A DNA stretch of 64,000 nucleotides from Rhyacichthys aspro (lineage: Eukaryota; Chordata; Actinopteri; Gobiiformes; Rhyacichthyidae), in the NCBI GenBank assembly GCA_036850595.1, contig CM072156.1, positions 10,843,441-10,907,440 on the forward strand. The letters run 5' to 3'. Below are positions 1 through 12,561 of the stretch, in pieces. The notes under the pieces were generated by a model that was not told where the DNA came from, made no database searches, and worked only from the letters and a program-made list of their open reading frames with translations. Position 1 is the stretch's first letter. Each line of letters starts with the position of its first letter. Made by a program: the position numbers and the translations under genes.

Positions 1-165
1 GAAATAATTAAACATTGCAAGAAATGGCAGTGGAAGTCCACCCAAGGCACACAAGCATCACATTCACTGTTTCTTTGATTTTTGTGGAATCATATATACT
101 TCAAAGTTAGGAAAGTTTTTTTTTCTGCATACAGAATCATACTGTGTTGGTGTGAATGCTTGTAC

Positions 166-3100
166 CTCTTGTGAGGCTCTGTGCAAAGCTAGCAGATGGT
201 TGAGGTTAACTTGGATGCTCCTGAACACAGAGGCAAGCATCTTCAGCACCAACCAGCCCACAAATCTATCACAAAAGAGGATGAAATGTTTAGAAACATC
301 TCTAGTAAATAGGATAGTTGGGCATTATGCCTAAGGGAAAAGTGGACTCAGCGCATTGAAGCTAAGGTACAAAGACAGTCGGAAGATAAAGGAACATTTA
401 GTGCAGAAAAGTAGAGTTGCAGTGTGACGTGAATAAAAACAAACGTAGAGACAAAAAGGAAAGAAGACAGATGGGGAGATAGAAATGGTGTGTGCAAGAA
501 TGATTCTGGCTGAAGACAGAAAAAACTATGCTGAGTGAACAAACAGAGCTGAATTTTGAAAAGTGACTCCTTCAGACCTAAAAAGCCTAACTTTGTAAAA
601 TCATCCCATTGAACCTTTTTTGACACACAAAAACATCACTGTTATGCTTTCACCCCTTGAATTTTCATTCTCAATTCTGAATTTTAAATGTTGTTTTACG
701 GCTTGGTTTTCAACTGCTCATATAAACAGTACACCTGTTTGGACTAAGTGCTCTCTGTGGGATGAGCTCTTAGCCTTCAGGAATGCACTCACTTGTGCAA
801 TTTCAACAGCTAAGGTGAAGGAGGAGACAAAGAGACCATTACGAATTAATGTAAAACCACTCTCCGAAGAAAGATGGGGAGTTGGCAGCACTGACCAACA
901 TCAATGGGTCAAATGGCTAATTCCAGATGTCAAATGGTTTTCTCTTGTTAAAGGAACAATGAGAAAGGGGTGAGGTCTTCACTACATCCAGTGGACAATA
1001 CAAATGGCAGTTCTCTGACCATACCAGACAGATTTTGTTCGTAACCATGACGGGCTGCACCCTTGTTGCTCTAGTATTGTTTCATGTCTACTGCTCTTTT
1101 ATATTTAAGTCTTTTCTCTTTCAGTATCTCTTATCAGACAGATGACCCTAAAGCATTTATGAATAAAACGAGTAGCAAGAAGACCAACTTTGACATACAC
1201 ATACCGCATTAGGCCAGAGGAAATGCAGGTGTTAATGAGGGGGAGGAATGATGAAAGGCGTTTGAGCTGCCCTTGGCCGTCTCCTCCCTCCAGTGCTTTT
1301 TGCTCTTCAGTGAGCGCCTCCTTCACCCTTTAACACATGGTCACAGGATAGCATGGTTAGCTCAGCATAAAGCCCCTTTTGTGTTGCACACACTCAAACA
1401 CTGGCCTCCCAGTAAGACAACAACAAGTTTAACTGAGGTGGTTACATAAAGGTTAAACTCGATAACACTGAAGGAGACAAAACAACAGATGCAAACAGTA
1501 GACTTGGAGACAAAAATAGGGAAGGTGTAATGTCAGCCGTCAGTTATCCAATACATCTTCACTAGCACACACCTAATTATAGTCTTTATTCTTGTCAACT
1601 CTCCCTCTCTTTGGCTTCTTCACAAGCTATTCATTTTCTCCATTTATGCCTATCATTTATTTACTTGGACATCTCTGTTTTTCACCTTCTTTTTGGCCTC
1701 TGGTACCTGTTGTTCTGACAGACTCTCTCCACTCTGTTGCTAACATGACTTGGGAAAACTTGGCACCCACTCACAAACAACACGCAGCACACCCTTCGCA
1801 CTAGCCAGCCACGAAATCTACGACATAAGGAAAACACATGAGGCATTGACATGGCAGTTTGTTTTAACCAGAAAGATAGATTTCATTAGTACCTGGTGTG
1901 TGTCTCATTGATCTTCAGAATGTTGCGGAATCCAGCAGAAGTATTTTGTTCAAGCTTTTTACGCTAAAACCAAAACGATGAATTAAGAGATAACATAAGT
2001 ACAAAATGAACAGAGAAACAAGTTTTAATCAAGGTACCGTATTTTCCGGACTATAAGCCGCTACTTTTTTCCCACGCTTTAAACCATGCGGCTTATACAG
2101 AGATGCGGCTTTTCTATGAATTTTTCTTCAGCCCTCAGGGGGGCGCTCTAGCAGGAAGTGCAAAAACGAGACAGGAAGTGGGAGTCAGTACAAACAAGAA
2201 AGCACCAGTTTTTATTCTTAGCACATGCAACCCAAGACGCACAACAGCAAAATACGGTAATATTTTTACACCCTCATCCCCTCATAATGGAAAACAAATG
2301 AAGTGACAGTGGTTTGGTGTTCAGTAGTTTCAATGCTCAGGAGGAAGATGAATAGTGACTTGTGGTTTCAGTGCACGGGAGAATGAAGCGACTTTAATAG
2401 TTGCGCAGTTACGCTTTAACAGTGCGCAGGAAGAAAAGTGACAGTGGTTTGGTGTTCAGTGGTTTCAGTACGCAGGAGGAAGAAAAATAAAGCAACTTGG
2501 TTTTAGTGCACAGGAGGAAGATGAATAAAACCATCAATGACTTTTCTGTTTTGTTTGATCAGTACTTTTACTGCCGTGTTACAGGCACTGTTCGGAAACA
2601 ATCAGTTCAGGTATATGAATAAACACTTATGGTACAAAATCTTTCCACGTAAATATCTTATTTCTCAGCCTGGATATCGGCGGCTTATAGTCCGGTGCGG
2701 CTTATATGTGACAAAATATATATTTCTTTTAAATTTTAGTGGGTGCGGCTTATATTTAGGTGCGCTCTATAGTCCGGAAAATACGGTAATTTTGTCAAAA
2801 TTATACATTCCTTTTCAGAGTTTAGCAGGAGACAATATTCACAATTTTAGTTTTGTAAATGCTTTAATGGAGAGTTGCAAAAGAACTCAAGTAATCTGAA
2901 AAACATGTCAGTCAGTCATGTACTCACAAGGCTGTCTGGGGTGCACTGGTGGCAACACTGGCCCACAATAGGTCTAAACAGGCCCAAACAGGGGGCCACC
3001 ATCTTCATGTTTTTCTTGATCTTCAAATTCCATGACAACTGCCAAAAATAAGCAACTAGAATTATGCTAATTAAATTAGTGAATACAAAATTCAACAGCA

Positions 3101-4264
3101 CTCACAACAAATCACTAGTCACTTAACATGAGGTTTCTTTTCTCAGTAATTATTTTTTTGAACAAGATGTAAGTATATAATTTAACTATTCACATTTCCC
3201 AGGGATCTTGTGTGGTTGCATGCAATTATCTAACTGGGTTTTAACTTCGTTTAGTATTATTACATCAGATGCCCCTAGTAGGGCTGGCCTGCATATCTAA
3301 GAGTAAGAGAGTAATGCACCACTAATGATGTTTATGTAACCAATTTCATCATGCCTGTAACAAATATCCTCAACCAGACAAAATTAATCAAAGGTGCACA
3401 TCTGACCACAGTGTGCAAAAATATTATGTTGTGTCTGTCAAACAAACATAGTATGTTACACTGCATATGAAGAAATTAAATGGTCATTTCCTTAGCTTAA
3501 AAAGTTTTGTTGTAAGTTTTATTTCTCATTAACTCAACAACCTGCAGTGCAGCAAATTGAAAATATAGTCTAAGGAGAGCCCTATTAGGCCATCAAAGTA
3601 CATTAGTCACAAACAGTCTCCAAGACAATGGCTCACCAGAGAACAAGTTCAGTGCTCCGCAGTCCTACTCATATTTATAATTTACAAAGCTTTTTGTAGC
3701 AATGTCTGTGGGCTAAAATTAAATATAATCAATGTTCAAACTGATTATCCAGTTCAGATGAAATGGGCTAATGGGTGAATCAATATCACTTTCTTCTGGT
3801 TAAAGGATTAAAATGAATTACAGATAGCAACAAAGCTGACTGAATCAATGACTGGTAAGTTTATACTTTGTATTATAAGGAATTATTAGGATCTTTCAAG
3901 GACAGGGTGTGTCATCTATAATAGCTAAACAATTTTATCTTGACAGTATATTTGGTTATTTATGTATATATTGACTTGGTATTTCGTGTTTTTTCATATA
4001 TTATACACAATGAATTAAAACATTATTTGAATTGCACAACAGTTCTCAGGTGGAACAGTTCTCACTGCAGTGTTAAGCAGTAAACAATTTAACTCATGGG
4101 TCTGCCATGTTTCTTTGGCATTAAAGAACAAAGAGCACTGGCTAAGTGATGTAGATGATGGGGCATGATAAATGTGAGGGTGGTCTACCTACAGCAGGCC
4201 TGCTCTGTTCAAGTGACTGAAGGACCATTTCTTTGTTTATCTGGTCGAGTTTCTCCTGCACCAT
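166..4264 (-). CDS. gpat2: Glycerol-3-phosphate acyltransferase 2, N-terminal part (gene continues off the left edge)
   Basis: Four coding exons read on the minus strand: 4193-4264 (ATG at 4262-4264), 2928-3038, 1893-1963 and 166-265. They join in phase and give the first 118 residues. Recognisable GPAT1/GPAT2 blocks are FRPIVGQCCHQCTPDSL, matching RPFVGRCCxxCTPxSW of the family; then GFRNILKINETHTRF, matching the GPAT1 segment ending NETHTR; then a hydrophobic GWLVLKML stretch. The GPAT family makes lysophosphatidic acid at the mitochondrial outer membrane, and mammalian GPAT2 is testis-enriched and linked to piRNA production. The acyltransferase motifs lie beyond the window. GPAT2 is preferred over GPAM because GPAT2 neighbours ADRA2B in human and because NxTRFxGWLV fits GPAT2. 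The start is the first ATG in its exon; an in-frame TAA lies just upstream. The donor after 4193 (GCT then GTAGGT) is the phase-compatible choice. The family call is firm; the exact first exon is less so. Confidence 0.85.
266..1892 (-). other. gpat2 intron between third and fourth coding exons
   Basis: Bounded by a donor at the exon 1893-1963 edge (CCAG then GTACTA) and an acceptor at 266-267 (TTTTGTGATAG). No coding sequence or recognisable repeat is seen inside; open frames here are short and lack family features. Confidence 0.7.
2037..2786. mobile_element. Non-autonomous DNA transposon with 19-bp terminal inverted repeats
   Basis: The ends are perfect inverted repeats of CCGTATTTTCCGGACTATA (2037-2055 and, inverted, 2768-2786). 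Each end is flanked by TA (2035-2036 and 2787-2788), as expected for Tc1/mariner-type insertion. Near both ends the motif GCGGCTTATA recurs several times. The middle holds imperfect tandem copies of a unit with GACAGTGGTTTGGTGTTCAG (near 2307 and 2440). No transposase frame is present, so it would depend on an enzyme supplied elsewhere. It lies in the gpat2 intron between exons 1893-1963 and 2928-3038. The superfamily call rests on the TA duplication only. Confidence 0.8.
3039..4192 (-). other. gpat2 intron between first and second coding exons
   Basis: Acceptor TTTTTGGCAG lies just right of 3038 and the assumed donor GTAGGT at 4187-4192. AT-rich, with no coding sequence or clear repeat. Confidence 0.6.
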
Positions 4265-7200
4265 GATGGGCTTCCCAAAGATTTACCTATCAGTGCAAAC
4301 ATCAAAAGAAAATAGATGCAACATTAGATTATACATTTTATAAATAATAAGGTTTGTGATATTAAAGTGCTTTATTGCAACAAGAGGATTTTTCATGTTC
4401 CTTGCAACAAGAAATGTTCCTGGTTCACAGCAATGTACTCTTGGCAGCACTCTCATCTATCACTTTGTGCCCAAAGCTACAATTTCAACCATCTTCCAGT
4501 ACTTCACTGTAACAAAATTTTAAATTCCTCCACTCCTCCACAAAGTGTGGTTTTCTCCCGTTATTTTGCAGAGGTGCTTTAGTGTTGTCCTACCTTTCGG
4601 CAAAGTTTAAAAGTTAGGTGCATAAAGTTAGGAAAAGAGCAAGGACAGTATTGGTAAAAAGGTATTAGAGTTAGAGTAGAGGTATAAACCTGAGGCTGTC
4701 TGTGGTCAGTAGCATACAGGTGAAGCTAACCAGACACTCTGCAGTAGATAACTCATTACAAGTACTTACACCAGAAAAACAACAGCTCTTTTCTAACAAA
4801 TGACAATCTTGTGCCAATTTAAATCAAAGGGGAAAAGAGTATAAAATAGCTTACAATAGAATTCAATTACTATCAGCAGGTTATCTAATTAATAGCATGG
4901 GCAGTTTTAAGCCTAAAGAGTGGAATAATCTCAGATTAAAATAGATTTAAAGTATATCAATAGTTTCTGCACACTCACTACAAGATAATAAGAAACCGCG
5001 ACCTGTTGTAATTCTGTGGCACACACTCCCTCTGGTAATCTCCTTTAGGTTACACCCATCACATTCACGTCTCAGTAGGCCATTAACTTTGCTAATTAAA
5101 ACCTAAGCTGGCCCCATAGGGAGAAGGTCTATTTCAACAGCTCAAGTTCCCACATTAATTACTGACTCCAGTGGGAACAAAAAGCTGATAAAAAGGTTCC
5201 CATTGCTCAGTGATGCATACAGGTGTAGGGGGCAAAGCGGGGAGAAGAACAGAGAGTGAAGAGTGTAAAGGTATAAATTACACATCCAGCAAATCAGCAC
5301 AAGCACTAAGACTTATATAAGCCACTCCAGAGAGAATACAAGACCGCATATGAGCAGCTAGAGGCAACGATAAGCCAAGGCCAGCCCAGAGAATGTTTCC
5401 TGTAGTAACCGGCACTAGCTCACTTGTCAATAACACAAAAAAGAACAGAAAAAAACTCATGGCAAAAACCTTTAGCTCATCTCTTTAAATGGAAATTGAC
5501 CAATTACAGTTTTCTGTTAATATCTGATAATCATGTCCAGAGGGGCTCACATTGAAAAGGACCATGAACAAAGCAAACCAAAAGCTTTTTAGAGGATGCT
5601 ATATAAGACATAATTACGTGAAGTAAACACGTAGGATTTTATGCTTTCATTTTGGCCGTGATAACAGTTTGGAAAAGGCACATGTGTGGGGTAGTAAGTG
5701 TGAGTCATCCACATCTACCACTACATAAAACTCACTATAAATTCAAATCACAACATAAAAAAAGGAAAAGCTGTGGCTACATGCTGTGATATTATGCCAG
5801 GAAATCTAGACTGAAGGATAACCATGCTGATAAAATCTATACTGTCACAAAAAACAGGAAGCAAATCACCAGCTACTGTTAGACAGGTACTTATATTATA
5901 TGTATATATACAGGCATGCAGTGTTTCACAATATATGCTGTGTATGTGAGATCCCTCCAGCTTTTTGGAATTTTCAAAGAGAATACACAATTGGAAGTAA
6001 TAAATAAAATAAGCTACTGCACAATGGAAATATGGAATAATGTAAAAGGCTAAACAATTTAAAGATGGCTATTCAGATTATATTCACATTAATTTAAAGT
6101 TGATCTAAATTTCTGGAAGAAAATTTGCCATGAAAGAATGAATAAAAAGTACAGTTCTATACAATATCTGTCTGTCTGTAATGGGACTAACAGCACACAA
6201 TTATGAAACCTGTGAGTATTCTGCTAAGAACGCAAATGGATAGCACCATAGAGTCTGCAAACCCAACAGCTGAATGATAATATGGTATGTGTGCGTATCC
6301 ATGCACCTGAATGCGTCAACCATGTTGCAGCACACATACAAAATCAATCTGTGCATCAGTACTTCTGCGTCACTCCATTGATTTTACAGAACAAAAGGAA
6401 TTCTTTACTAATGCCCTCTGCTGCACCTCTTTATTGGTTCACTGTTTTCAATTAAATGCCCCTACAGTGATTCTCAGAAATAGACATGAACATTAATAAA
6501 ACAAAAAATCAGATGTCATGGAAAACAGTCAACACTACTGTTTAAGGTATGTATGCATGTATAGTGTGAAAATACTCATACTGTGCTATTAAGAGTCAGT
6601 CTGAAATAAAGATAAATTAACAGCACATTGTCGTAAATGGGTGTGTTATTGTAATTTGCCCCTTGGATAACCTTATGCTTTTACATCAAAGAGACAAGAC
6701 AGAACCAAATAAGAAACATATCTCTATGTCAGAAAAATAGATGAGGGACAGAATTGCTGTGATGTTCTTTGATGAAAGCAACATTAAAAAATGCCAAACA
6801 TGTACAAGATCTGATTTGGGGACACAGTACAAGCTGACTAAAAGGAGATCAAACTGTTTTTGACAAACAGAATCTGGTGATAATTACAGCTGTCATCACA
6901 TTTTTGTTCTGATCATGTTGGTTCACTGATCACTGAATCACATACAGTCAGTTAAAATTGTTTTGAACTCACTTTGGAGTCGCACAAAACTAAAACACTA
7001 ATTATATGTCAAAAAGCACTCAGTCCTTCTCCCTTTGCAACTTTGTTCCCCTGTTTATGCTCCCCTTTGAAGAGGGCTTCAACGCCTCTTGACAGATCTG
7101 TTTTATTAACTACAGTGAAACCCAAGACACCTGAGTCAACTTGCCAAATTAAAACCTACATTGAGTCAAAAGTGAAAGCTTTTTGTAAGAGGACAAACAT

Positions 7201-10200
7201 GTTTGGCAGCATTAGTCTACCGACAGACAGATGCATACAAATATATGCTTGTATGTGAGCACAAAGTTGCACACAAGCAGACCCCTGTCCAATGAGTTCA
7301 GCTCAGTCTGGGACATGGGGCTTTGTCTGTGGCTCTGTCTGGAAGAGTTTGGGGCTGTGAGCTGTCCATCGCCAGTTCTGTGTCTTTCAACATGCTTTTC
7401 AGTGCTAATGTGTGATCATTTGGCCATTTTTAACTTTAATGTAAAAAGCTCATATTCTACTGGCTATTTCAGCGACATCACAGTGCAATGCTGTGTCATT
7501 ACTATACCGACTTCTCACAACATAACGGCTTATATTAAAAAGTCAATGGAAATCGGGCCACATGTGATGTGGACTGGGAGTTCACTGTTTATTGTCCATC
7601 TCTAGCAGCGTCAGAGAAAGACAGGAAGAGAGTCAAAGGCTGAATAACACCAGCCAAGAGAGACGAGAGACACAGAGGAGACTGTCACGCTTCGGCAGGG
7701 CCTGGTTCTTAGTGCTTTGTGTGTTAAATTGTACTTGCATAAATAGTTACACCAGCTTCTTCGTGTGCTGTTCTTGAACCCACAGGTTGTGGCAGGTCTC
7801 AGTGCTGCTCTAAACTCTCTTAATGTCATGATTGTATACAAATAGATTGTAAATCAAACAAATATTTTAATTAAAATGGTAATAATTCGGGCCAACTCTT
7901 ACGGTACACAATGTATACTGCCACACAGTTACAGGTGCCAGGTATTCAGAGTGCAACATGGTCCAGACTGTCAGGTGAGAACTGTGGGCTTGAGAGCGGT
8001 TAAATGACACCGGACCATAATTGAGACGTTTAATGAAGCATAAATCAGGGGAGCATTAAACTATTAGTAGATCATGACGTCATCGACCAGTCGGTGTCTT
8101 TTTCAAGTGCAGAGATGTTCAAGTTCAATTTAGAAACTTGTTTGTGTAATGTTTTTACATAACCATGGTAACGACAAACAATAATGGCAGCCGCAGAACC
8201 TGACCTAGTTTTCATTGCTTTGCGCTCTAATACACTGATAAAGCTCATTGTCTGTCTTTAAATTAAAATACTTTCATAAGTCTGAATGTTGTTCACTGGT
8301 ACTAGTGTATCTTACATCCACACCTAATGGTACAGCAGATTCGTAAAAGCCTTCAAAGTTGTGTGGTGTGGATAGGGATATTTTGTATAATGCTCTTAAG
8401 TAAATCTTTTTTTTTTTTTTAATACGCATGTACATGAGGATATAGCTAAAATTAGTTGGTCCTGAGTGATGTATAGTCATCACTCAAGAAAAAAAGGGGT
8501 TAAGTGCTGAGAACTAATTTTCTTACAGGGACAATACAGTCAAACATAAAGAAATCATTGTTCTGGGGGTCTCTCTTGAGTGCATAAGGAGAAAAGTATG
8601 AGAGGAATTGGTGTCTTGATTAAGATGTAGTATGCTACCTTTAATTACCTTTAAGGCATATGATGACTGAAAAAAATAAAATAAAATAATCGTGCCATGA
8701 GTCTCTAGGGGTTCAAATAGATAAGCAGGGCATGTGATTGTTTCTGATTGACATAGTAATGAATAAGGTGTTTGAGAGTCCAAACAGACAAATTTGTGTT
8801 TGCAATATTTATATTGTGTAAATTAATTGCAACCATAAGAGCTATAAGACACTGAACCAGTACAGGAAAAATTTTATTAAAAAAACCCCAAAACACTATG
8901 ATATGCATTTATATGTCCCAAACATTTCTTTGTAACCGTACACTTATTTGGGCAGTGAGCCTCACCAATGGATCCAAAACATTCTGAATATAAGGCCTCA
9001 TCTTATACTCAGCACTCTACAGCTGATTGGAAATCAGAATCACAATCATATAGCATTTATAGTACTATATGACATTTATTCACAATTCAAACTTATTATA
9101 TATGTCCTATTAGAGCGTGTGACATCACTCTTAAATGTATTGTGGAGGCCTAGCATTACTGTGTGATTATATTACATGGTTTAGAGGGCTTGAACGAAGA
9201 TAGAAGTCATTTTCAAGAACTCATGAGTGTAACCTTAATGGTAGATATAGCTAGTGCATTGAGCGCTGAGGGCTCTGTGGTTGTATGTCAGAGTGAGAGA
9301 GTGAGAGAGGTAGACATGTGAGCATCATTAGGACAAGACTATAGACCTTGTATCTCAGAAGTGAAAATGTTTCCTTCTGGGGACTAAATTAAATTATTAT
9401 TGTTTACACAGATAAACAGCAACATTTTCTGAAATTATCCCTGGGATTTTCGATGTTTATAAATTGCTGCATAATGAATGCCCCTAATGCAACAGCTGAA
9501 TTAAAGACTCCTACAGGATTTACAAGAATTACTTTTAAAACTCTTGAGTCTCCTGTGGTCGTAGTTTTAGATTTACAGTGTGTACACGTCAACAATAGTA
9601 ATGTAACGGATCTTTTTATTTGAGCGACTTTTTATTGCAGATTTTCTTCTGCCCAGTATACAGTAGATGTTGCACTATATCAGTCTAATAAATACCCAGT
9701 TTCCTGCATTTGATTCGAGCAAATGCGGATTTTAGTTAGACATCTACAATATTAGTAACTGAGTCATTACACTGCACCTTGAAATGTTCAAATGCTCAAT
9801 GCAGAAAAATATAAAATTATTTTAACGGAACACTGGCCTCAAGAATTTAATTTAAAATGCAACAATATATTACTGTAAACAAAACACTGAATACAATGAA
9901 CAATGACTTCTAAACTGGTTAAAATCTAAATTTAAATTTTAAGTACAAAAACAGTGCTTAACCAACTGAATGCAGATGAAGACACTGTTTGATCAGTCAG
10001 GCTGACCTCTGACAGGTGCTGACAAAACACACAGTGCCATGAAGCCTCTGTGAGTGTTTGCATAGATTCCTCAAAAACTGGACACCCGCGAGCCATCACT
10101 CCTCTGTGTCTAACTTGTGCACTCAAGTCTCTCCTCCATTTCTCTGCTCCCTCTCTCAACCAGCTGTGCAGATAAACAACATCACACTCAACTAGAGAAG

Positions 10201-11598
10201 AACTGTCCCCACTGGAGGCCTGGGGTAAGAGCTCTTCTAATTATACAAAACACTGCCTCCGCTCCCTCTGTCTTGCCTCTGCCTCTCTCTTGTGCTGGAA
10301 AATAAAATCTGCCTCTTTGGCTATGCACCGCCACCCCTCCTGAATTTTAACTACTATTACAAAAAGATATTGGACGCATTTTCTCATTTACTTCAGTCCT
10401 AGGACTGACAGTTCTCTTTAATATAAACTATCCTTTCCCATCTCAATGAGTCACTTCTGCTTTAACCTCTTCATCATAACTTCTTTCCTTTACTCTACTT
10501 TACCCTTGCCAACTTTTACATCCTGTCTTATACGTCATCTTGTATTCTGAAAAAACTTCCTTTCTTTGCCATCACATCCATTCAAGCAACTTCCTTTGCC
10601 TTTTAAGTCTATTTCAAATTTCTAATCCAGCTACTCAAATCCAATTATTCAATCATGAGCTTTAAAGGCTAACCACGTCTTCCAAAATCCTCTGTCTGAC
10701 CGCAGCACACTTTAAACACTCAGGGTGATCCAACTCTCCTTACTCCTTCTCATAGATCCTTCTCAGACTTGAATCGCAGATTCCAAATTGCCCATATAAA
10801 TAAATGTTAGTGTCAATAGTCTGTCTAAGCCCAAAACACAACACATTATCATAATAAAAATATATTAAATTTCCTCTGTTTCTCACTACACCAATCACAA
10901 TGAATGAATCAACGCAACTTATTAGAAAAAAATCTTTTAATAAAACAAGTGGGATTTGTGTTATTTGTTCAGTTTATTGTAGAAAGAATTATTGGTGACA
11001 ATTTTCAGTCATGACACTTTAGTTGCTTTAGTATACTTTCTGGGCCTGGAGTGCTCCTACAGCATCTTTGTACACTGTTGCTGGTACCATCATGTTATTA
11101 GGCTTTTATCTCACATATTACACTCTTAAAGGAATTGTCCAACGTTTTCTGAGAGGGGGGTCTATGAAATACTAAATATTTGAAGTGTTTTATATCCATT
11201 TATTATAGCAGTCTGTCTGGTGTAGCTCCTGTTAACTCCTCTAAAAAGCGAGAGTGCTGACAACTACATATTGTGGGACTTTAATTACCTATTTAAAATC
11301 AGCTAATAGCATCATATTTACACAACACTGACCTTTAACTTTAAATCCCATAGCAGCCACAAGCTTGGCACTCCAAATGCAAGTTATACTTTAGGTTGAT
11401 GCTGAACAACGTTGGATGTCACAGCCTTTTTATTATGGTTACCCTGTTACTTAAAAACACCTTTGGGTAGTCTATTCCCACTAAGAAAACATTTGCTTAT
11501 CAGTTGGTGCTTCCTCTTGTCCATTTACTCATCTCTGCTCATTTATTTTGTTCATTCTTTCTATTATTCCCTCCTTGTTCTTCATCTTCTCTGGCTGC

Positions 11599-11601
<3 letters not shown>

Positions 11602-11630
<29 letters not shown>
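11602..11630. repeat. (CT)n microsatellite
   Basis: About 14 uninterrupted CT dinucleotides. It lies 200 bp from a second CT/CA tract. Confidence 0.95.
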
Positions 11631-11634
<4 letters not shown>

Positions 11635-11835
11635 GATGCCTGTTATTTCTCCTGCAGGAGCCAATCTAGCTGTGATTGATCCACTCATCTCCTCTGCATT
11701 AGAGTGCCAGAGGACCAAACCATAGTTTTAACAACAGCAATAAAACTGATGACTGTAATAAACAACCACACAGGCATTATCAGCGCTGTTGATACAAGTA
11801 ATGGGCAGAATGTTATCTAGGTAGGATCTCTCTTC

Positions 11836-11880
<45 letters not shown>
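11836..11880. repeat. Compound (TC)n(AC)n microsatellite
   Basis: A run of TC dinucleotides passes directly into a run of AC dinucleotides, a typical compound vertebrate microsatellite. Confidence 0.95.
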
Positions 11881-11884
<4 letters not shown>

Positions 11885-12526
11885 AGGCACATGCACGTTG
11901 TTAAAAAAGTCTATTCAACAAAGCAATTTATGTGATAATCAGGCCATAACTTTCTAATTCATGAAGTTTCCTTTCAGACACTACCAATCAAATTAGCCTG
12001 AATCATTATGACTAGCTGATCTGAGCTAGATTCCCAGGACCCTGCTGCTTACAAAGAGCTGACAGGCAAGAAAACAATTGGATTAGAACAAGTGATATTG
12101 AAAATGTGACCCCATTCTTTTATCTCAGCACATTTTATTCAAAGGCCTTTAATCAATAAGAGTTTAGGTCATGGGCCAGGTTAGCACTGTCATCAATTTG
12201 TCTGACTGACATATTAATCCTCTCAACTATTGGCAGTAACATCTGTAGGTGTTCAGTACAGCCGTTAGATAAATAACTACTGTATGTTAGAAGGAGCAAC
12301 AAAAGTCCCTCAGGAAAACATCAAATAACCCCTTTCTCACAATGCCATGGAGTAAGCAAAAGTGATAATCAAGAAGGTGCAGGGCTCAGTAAATAGTCAC
12401 ATTTAATGCAAGATACACAGCAAAATGTAGTGGGTACTAGATCAGAGCAACATAAATACTTCTTTAAAAGTAATTTATTTATGTGACTGGATCGACTCTA
12501 CTGTGTGGTCTACTATGTTCTACAAT

Positions 12527-12561
12527 CTGACCTTGCTTCAGTGCAGATGAAGCAAGGTCGG
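12527..12561. repeat. Short perfect inverted repeat (hairpin)
   Basis: GACCTTGCTTCA (12529-12540) is followed by a 7-nt loop GTGCAGA and its exact complement TGAAGCAAGGTC (12548-12559). One wobble pair and one more C-G pair extend the stem to 14 pairs. No terminal-repeat or target-duplication context is visible. The stem is too short for a typical microRNA precursor. Confidence 0.8.

Noticed and set aside
7592..7841. Overlapping plus and minus frames with an Arg/Gln/Glu-rich start
   Set aside because: The plus-strand frame starts RQEESQRLNN-like, but neither strand has exon boundaries or a recognisable family.
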